64,000 nt of DNA from Neoroseomonas lacus (GTDB taxonomy: Bacteria > Pseudomonadota > Alphaproteobacteria > Acetobacterales > Acetobacteraceae). The position numbers and the translations under genes were made by a program. This document shows, piece by piece, positions 59,734 to 64,000 of the stretch. Location: assembly GCF_014644535.1 (NCBI RefSeq), contig NZ_BMKW01000019.1, positions 616-64,615 of the forward strand, in the 5' to 3' direction. The notes beneath the pieces are model-generated. The model saw only the letters and a list, made by a program, of their open reading frames with translations. It did not search any database and was not told the DNA's origin. How positions within the stretch are numbered: the first letter of the stretch is position 1; each line of letters starts with the position of its first letter.

Positions 59734-62370
59734 ATGGGTGGCGGTGAGACGACATTCACGGACAGGGCCCAGGCCGGGCAGCAGCTGGCGATCAAGCTGG
59801 CGGCCATGGCGCTGGACCGGCCGGTGATCTATGCGCTGCCGCGCGGCGGTGTGCCAGTCGCGCTCGAGATTTCGCGGCGCCTGAAGGCCCCGCTTGATCT
59901 TGTGATGGTTCGCAAGATCGGCGCTCCGTTCAATCCCGAACTCGCGCTTGGCGCCGTCGTCGAAGGCACGGTGCCCCAGACCATCCTGAACGAGAGCATC
60001 CGGCAGGCTTCAGGAGTTGACGACGCCTATATTGAGCGCGCCCGCGCCCGTGAGCTGGCCGAGCTTGAGCGCCGCCGGGCACTCTATCTCGGCAAGCGCG
60101 CGCGCATCGATCCCGCTGGGCGTACAGTGATCCTCGTTGATGACGGCTTGGCGACCGGGGCCACCATGAAATCCGCCCTGTCCGCCATCAGGCGGCAGGG
60201 TGCCGCGCGAATCGTGGTCGCCGTGCCGGTCGCGCCGGAGGATACGCTTGCCGAAATCGCGGCCCACGCGGACGACGTCGTCTGCCTGAACCCGAGCCAG
60301 GCTTTTCGCGGCGTCGGCGCATTCTACGCCGACTTCCACCAACTCACTGACCAGGAAACGATCGGTCTCCTGCGCCAAAGCTGGAACGCGGAGGAGACAT
60401 CCGCCGCGACCGGAACGCGCGTCGTGTCGATCCCGCCGCATGACCTTGCCGGCGATCTGACGCTGCCGATGGACCCGCGCGGGATCGTGCTGTTTGCCCA
60501 TGGTAGCGGCTCAAGCCGGTTGTCGCCGCGCAACCGCGCCGTTGCCGAGAGCCTGAACGGGCAAGGTTTCGCGACGCTCCTCATGGATCTGTTGACGCCC
60601 GACGAGGCCCGCGACAGGCGCAACGTCTTCGACATTCCGCTGCTGGCCGAACGGCTTGCCGAGACGGCGCTGTGGATCGCCTCGGAGCCGGATATCGCCG
60701 ACCTGCCGCTCGGTCTCTTCGGCGCCAGCACCGGTGCGGGGGCAGCACTTCTCGCGGCGGCCGAGATGCAGGAGCGTGTTGCCGCGGTGGTCTCGCGCGG
60801 CGGCCGGCCCGACTTGGCCGGCCCGCGGCTGGCGCAGGTCCGCGCGCCGACGCTGCTGATCGTCGGTGGCGATGACGACCAGGTCATCACCCTCAACCGC
60901 AAGGCGCTGGCGTCGCTCACCTGCGAGAAGTTGCTGAGGATCGTACCCGGGGCTGGGCATCTGTTTGAGGAGCCCGGCACGCTGGAGCAGATGACGGAGC
61001 TTGCGGGTGCGTGGTTCCAGCACTACCTCGAACCCGAGGTGGACAGGCCTGCGCCGCCCGCCGCATCCGCGCCGGCGCCTGTGGAGACGTTGCGCGCGGC
61101 GACCGTCCTGCTTCCAGCGCTGGAAGATGCCGATTTTGCCGCGGCCTTCGATCGCTTCGCTGATGCTCGCGTGGTGCTGCTCGGCGAAGCCTCGCACGGC
61201 ACATCCGAATTCTACCGCGCCCGCGCCGCCATCACCCGCCGACTGATCGAGCGTCATGGCTTCAGGATCGTCGCGGCGGAAGCCGACTGGCCGGATGCCG
61301 CCGCCATAGACCGCCATGTGCGCCATCTGCCGTATCAGCCGACGCGCACCCCACCGTTTAGCCGTTTTCCGACCTGGATGTGGCGCAACAAGGATGTGGA
61401 CGCCTTCGTCGCCTTCCTCCGGCAGCACAACGCCAACAGGCCACCAGCAGAACGTGCCGGGTTCTACGGGCTCGATCTCTACAACATGACCGGCTCCATC
61501 GCGTCGGTGCTGGGCTATCTCGACAAGGTCGATCCGGCGGCTGCCGCCGCCGCACGCAGGCGTTATGGCTGTCTTGAACCCTGGTCGCGCGAACCCGCGG
61601 CCTATGGTCGCGAGGCGCTGACACAGGGCTATGCCATGTGCGAGGAATCCGTCGTGCGGATCCTAATGGACATGCTGCACAAGGAACTGGAATACGTCCG
61701 TTACGATGGGGATCGCTTCTTCGATGCCGCGCAGAATGCCCGGCTGATCGTCGATGCCGAGCGCTATTACCGGTTCATGTATTATGGCGCGCATCACTCG
61801 TGGAACCTGCGCGACAGCCACATGTTCGACACGCTGAAGCGTCTGCTGGACTGGTCCGGCCCTGACAGCAAGGCAGTGGTTTGGGCACACAACTCGCATA
61901 TCGGCGACGCCCGGGCGACGGATATGGGGGCCGAGCGCGGTGAGTTGAACCTTGGCCAGCTCTGTCGTCAGGCCTATGGCCGCGATGCCGCGCTGATCGG
62001 CTTCGGCACCCATTCGGGCACCGTCGCCGCCGCATCCGACTGGGATGCGCCGATGGAGGTCAAGGCGGTGCGCCCGTCACGGCCGGACAGCTACGAGGCG
62101 CTGTGTCACCAGGTAGGGCAGGAACGCTTCCTGATCGATCTGCGCGCCGGCAGGAATGACGCTGTGCGGGAGGCATTGTCCGCGCAACGGCTGGAGCGGT
62201 ACATCGGCGTCATCTATCGGCCCGAAACCGAACGGTGGAGCCATTACTCCCACGCGAGCCTGCCAGACCAGTACGATGCCTTCGTCTGGTTCGATGAAAC
62301 GACCGCCGTGATCCCTCTGCCGACTGAGACCTCCGGCGGTGAGGACGAAACCTTTCCCTTCGGCTTCTGA
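59734..62370 (+). CDS. Phosphoribosyltransferase / dienelactone-hydrolase-like / erythromycin-esterase-like fusion
   Basis: 878 aa in three parts. Residues ~1-220: phosphoribosyltransferase with ALPRGGVPVALEI and the PRPP loop VILVDDGLATGATM. ~240-440: alpha/beta hydrolase with FAHGSGSSRLSPRN, nucleophile GASTGAGAA, VGGDDDQVI and a final GAGHLFEEPG His. ~475-870: erythromycin-esterase family with LLGEASHGTSEFYRARA, AAEADWPDA, FYGLDLYN and VVWAHNSHIGDAR. Such fusions are known in proteobacterial stress regions; the joint function is unestablished, and antibiotic resistance is not implied by family alone. Start at 59734 gives the usual PRT opening; the frame is open upstream. Confidence 0.88.
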   Translation: MGGGETTFTDRAQAGQQLAIKLAAMALDRPVIYALPRGGVPVALEISRRLKAPLDLVMVRKIGAPFNPELALGAVVEGTVPQTILNESIRQASGVDDAYIERARARELAELERRRALYLGKRARIDPAGRTVILVDDGLATGATMKSALSAIRRQGAARIVVAVPVAPEDTLAEIAAHADDVVCLNPSQAFRGVGAFYADFHQLTDQETIGLLRQSWNAEETSAATGTRVVSIPPHDLAGDLTLPMDPRGIVLFAHGSGSSRLSPRNRAVAESLNGQGFATLLMDLLTPDEARDRRNVFDIPLLAERLAETALWIASEPDIADLPLGLFGASTGAGAALLAAAEMQERVAAVVSRGGRPDLAGPRLAQVRAPTLLIVGGDDDQVITLNRKALASLTCEKLLRIVPGAGHLFEEPGTLEQMTELAGAWFQHYLEPEVDRPAPPAASAPAPVETLRAATVLLPALEDADFAAAFDRFADARVVLLGEASHGTSEFYRARAAITRRLIERHGFRIVAAEADWPDAAAIDRHVRHLPYQPTRTPPFSRFPTWMWRNKDVDAFVAFLRQHNANRPPAERAGFYGLDLYNMTGSIASVLGYLDKVDPAAAAAARRRYGCLEPWSREPAAYGREALTQGYAMCEESVVRILMDMLHKELEYVRYDGDRFFDAAQNARLIVDAERYYRFMYYGAHHSWNLRDSHMFDTLKRLLDWSGPDSKAVVWAHNSHIGDARATDMGAERGELNLGQLCRQAYGRDAALIGFGTHSGTVAAASDWDAPMEVKAVRPSRPDSYEALCHQVGQERFLIDLRAGRNDAVREALSAQRLERYIGVIYRPETERWSHYSHASLPDQYDAFVWFDETTAVIPLPTETSGGEDETFPFGF

Positions 62371-62433
62371 CTCGCCGCCCGTCACTCCGCAAAGTGGGCC
62401 GACCGGGCAACTCCGCCTTGACATCGAGGGGCT

Positions 62434-63630
62434 ATGCCCAAGGAATTCACTCGGCAGGAGCTTTTTGATCTCGTTTGGTAGCAGCCACTGACGAAGCTGG
62501 CACCAGAGATTGGGATCTCCGGAGTAGCCATTGCTAAGACCTGCGCTCGAGTGGATGTCCCGGTGCCACCTCGCGGCTATTGGGCCCGTAAGACGCACGG
62601 GAAGTCCGTCATCAGGACTGCGCTTCCGAAGAGGCCGCCTGGTCTTCGGGACAGGGTGGTGATCGGCGGCAATCCGTACTGGCGCCACTACTGGCCGCAG
62701 CTATCCGAGGACGAGATCCTCGGCCAGATCCCGCCTGAGCCGACGTTCGAGGAAGCACTCGAGGACGTTAGGCGCTCGATCGAGCAGACCATCCGCCGGG
62801 TCAGCGTTCCAAAGGGATTCGATCGCCCACCCCCGGTCGTCTCGCGGATACTCAAGTATGACGAAGCGCGCCTGGAGAAGGCCCAGCAGTACGGCTCTCT
62901 GTCATCATGGTACGCCCCGCGATACGAGAGTGTGATCCAGCGGCGCAGACTACGAATGATCTCGGCCCTCTTCCTGGCGACCTCCTCATGTGGCTGCCGC
63001 GCGGAAACGTCGGGCGGCGAACCCTACGACGGCGTCATCAACGACTTCATGGTCCGCGTCGGGGACCAAAGCGTGCGCGTCCGTGTCACCGTCATCGAGA
63101 CCAAGAGACGCATCGGCAAAGGCGCCGAGATGAAGACGGCCTCGGTTGAGCACATCCGTATCGCGCTCGATCCGGGGGACAACGGCAGACCCGATGGACG
63201 CATCTGGGAAGACGGTGAGCAGCGGCTCGAGAGTCAATTGAGTGAGATCGCGGTCGCGATCGTCCTGAAGGGCGAGGAGCAGCACCGCGAAGGCGTCCTA
63301 CGTCAACATGCATGGCGTATCGAGCGGCGAGCCCAGCTGATCGAGCAGCGCCGCAAGGAACGTGAGGAGGCCGTGCGCCGCGAGCGCGAACGCATCGCGG
63401 AACTGGAACGCAGGCGTGTCGACCGACTCCTCGGCGAAGTCGAGGCACTTCAGAAGGCTGAGACGATCCGGCGCTATGTTGCGCAGGTTCGGATCGCCAA
63501 TGAGGGCATCGCCGAACCAATGCTGTCAGTCGACTTGGATGCTTGGGCCGAATGGGCCCTCGCGCAGGCGGACCGCATCGACCCCGTTACGAGCGGGAGC
63601 TTCCGGAAGCCCTGGGAGGAGGAACAATGA
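62434..63630 (+). pseudogene. Coiled-coil hypothetical protein with in-frame amber codon
   Basis: ATG 62434 opens MPKEFTRQELFDLVW, then TAG at 62479-62481, then the same frame continues QPLTKLAPEIGISGVAIAKTCARVDVPVPPRGYWARK and on to 63630. The stop replaces a residue (usually Ser) inside a conserved N-terminal helix of this family, which is recalled from alphaproteobacterial genomic islands. The rest has no named domain; ~275-340 is a charged coiled coil (RRKEREEAVRRERERIAELE). Without readthrough only a product from a downstream start (e.g. ATG 62551 region) could be made. Confidence 0.75.
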
Positions 63631-63680
63631 TCTCGTGGGGAACAGTTTGGGCATGACGTGAAAGCCTCACCCGGTCCCGG

Positions 63681-64000
63681 CACCCAGAGAATGTTGGTTC
63701 CCGGTTCCCACCGCTGCTCCAATCTTCTCTCTCACAACCTGTCTCTCCTGGTCAGGGCGCCGCGCTGAGGCGCAGGTTTGGCCGGGGTTTGCGCGCGGAC
63801 CTTGATGGTTCGATGGCGCAACGTCAGCCAATTTTGCCCTGGAGAGAGCGGAGAGTCTCCGAACCTTGAGGGTAGGCTGATTTTACCCTCAAGCTTAAGC
63901 GATTGATATTAGGTGGCTTTCTCTCGAGTTCATCTTCAGATTTCAGTAACCCGATCGCCCCGCAATGCTTAATTAATGCAAACTGTTGATCCGCCCCCAA
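63681..64000 (+). repeat. Dispersed ~320-bp direct repeat, copy B
   Basis: Ungapped match to 19801-20119. In copy A the repeat is followed within ~55 bp by the AT-hook gene; here the window ends at the corresponding point, so a paralogous gene may start just beyond 64000. The region 63631-63680 before it holds nothing recognisable. Confidence 0.9.
63865..63893 (+). promoter_or_regulatory. Perfect 10-bp hairpin in repeat copy B
   Basis: CTTGAGGGTA (63865-63874) and TACCCTCAAG (63884-63893), identical arms to copy A with a one-base loop change. Arms unchanged while flanking bases vary suggests selection on the structure or on a bound dimer. Confidence 0.7.

Noticed and set aside
59734..62370. 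Macrolide resistance gene
   Set aside because: Only the C-terminal third is of the erythromycin-esterase family, a broad family whose members mostly have unknown substrates; fusion to a phosphoribosyltransferase argues for metabolism.

Overview
The window looks like chromosome (or a large replicon) of a GC-rich alphaproteobacterium, most likely an Acetobacteraceae / Roseomonas-type organism. This rests on gene style (NsrR-NnrS-cbb3 cluster, DUF3489-recombinase pairs, DUF2924-serine recombinase module, FixJ-type regulators) and base composition, not on a marker gene: no rRNA or tRNA was seen.

1-3 kb: the cut end of a small serine recombinase behind a DUF3489 gene, then DUF488 and CBS/BON genes. 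3-6.1 kb: LysR regulator, an xdhC broken by an exact 25-bp tandem duplication, a 5-formyltetrahydrofolate cyclo-ligase-like gene and a PAS protein. 6.2-19.6 kb: a nitric-oxide / low-oxygen region holding NnrS, a 50-aa membrane peptide, NsrR, the cbb3 oxidase operon ccoNOQP with a tail of overlapping small genes (54 aa, DUF2189, 59 aa, 76 aa, DUF6522), MogA, a truncated-globin/RIC-hemerythrin chimera, a TDT-family exporter, a decayed second NsrR-like gene, an O2-independent class II ribonucleotide reductase and a DUF1971 (YeaR-like) gene preceded by an (AC)18 microsatellite. Together these genes would sense NO, detoxify it, respire at low O2 and make dNTPs without O2.

19.8-64 kb is accessory DNA. 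It is bracketed by two ungapped copies of a ~320-bp repeat (19801-20119 and 63681-64000) carrying a perfect 10-bp hairpin. Inside are an AT-hook/zinc-ribbon protein; a defence island (HerA ATPase + DUF4297 nuclease, then a YhaO/YhaN Mre11-Rad50-like pair); an integrative-element or phage-satellite-like module (large serine recombinase, DUF2924, two small conserved genes, 957-aa primase/helicase, nested inverted repeat, ParB-methyltransferase, two tandem TerS-like proteins); a DUF1254 protein; and the second DUF3489-recombinase pair.

42-64 kb is mixed metabolic and regulatory cargo: a frameshifted FMN reductase, an MBL hydrolase, a four-gene signalling operon (nine-PAS cytoplasmic histidine kinase plus three response regulators), NTF2-like/SDR genes, an NDH-2-like flavoprotein, small membrane proteins, a Tat-type haloperoxidase-like hydrolase, a patatin lipoprotein, an acetyltransferase, an alcohol dehydrogenase pseudogene cut by an IS3 remnant, a phosphoribosyltransferase-hydrolase-erythromycin esterase fusion, and a coiled-coil protein gene with an in-frame amber codon. 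Five genes in the window carry small disabling lesions, which is either active decay or sequencing error. All functions are from motif recognition by eye; no database search was run.
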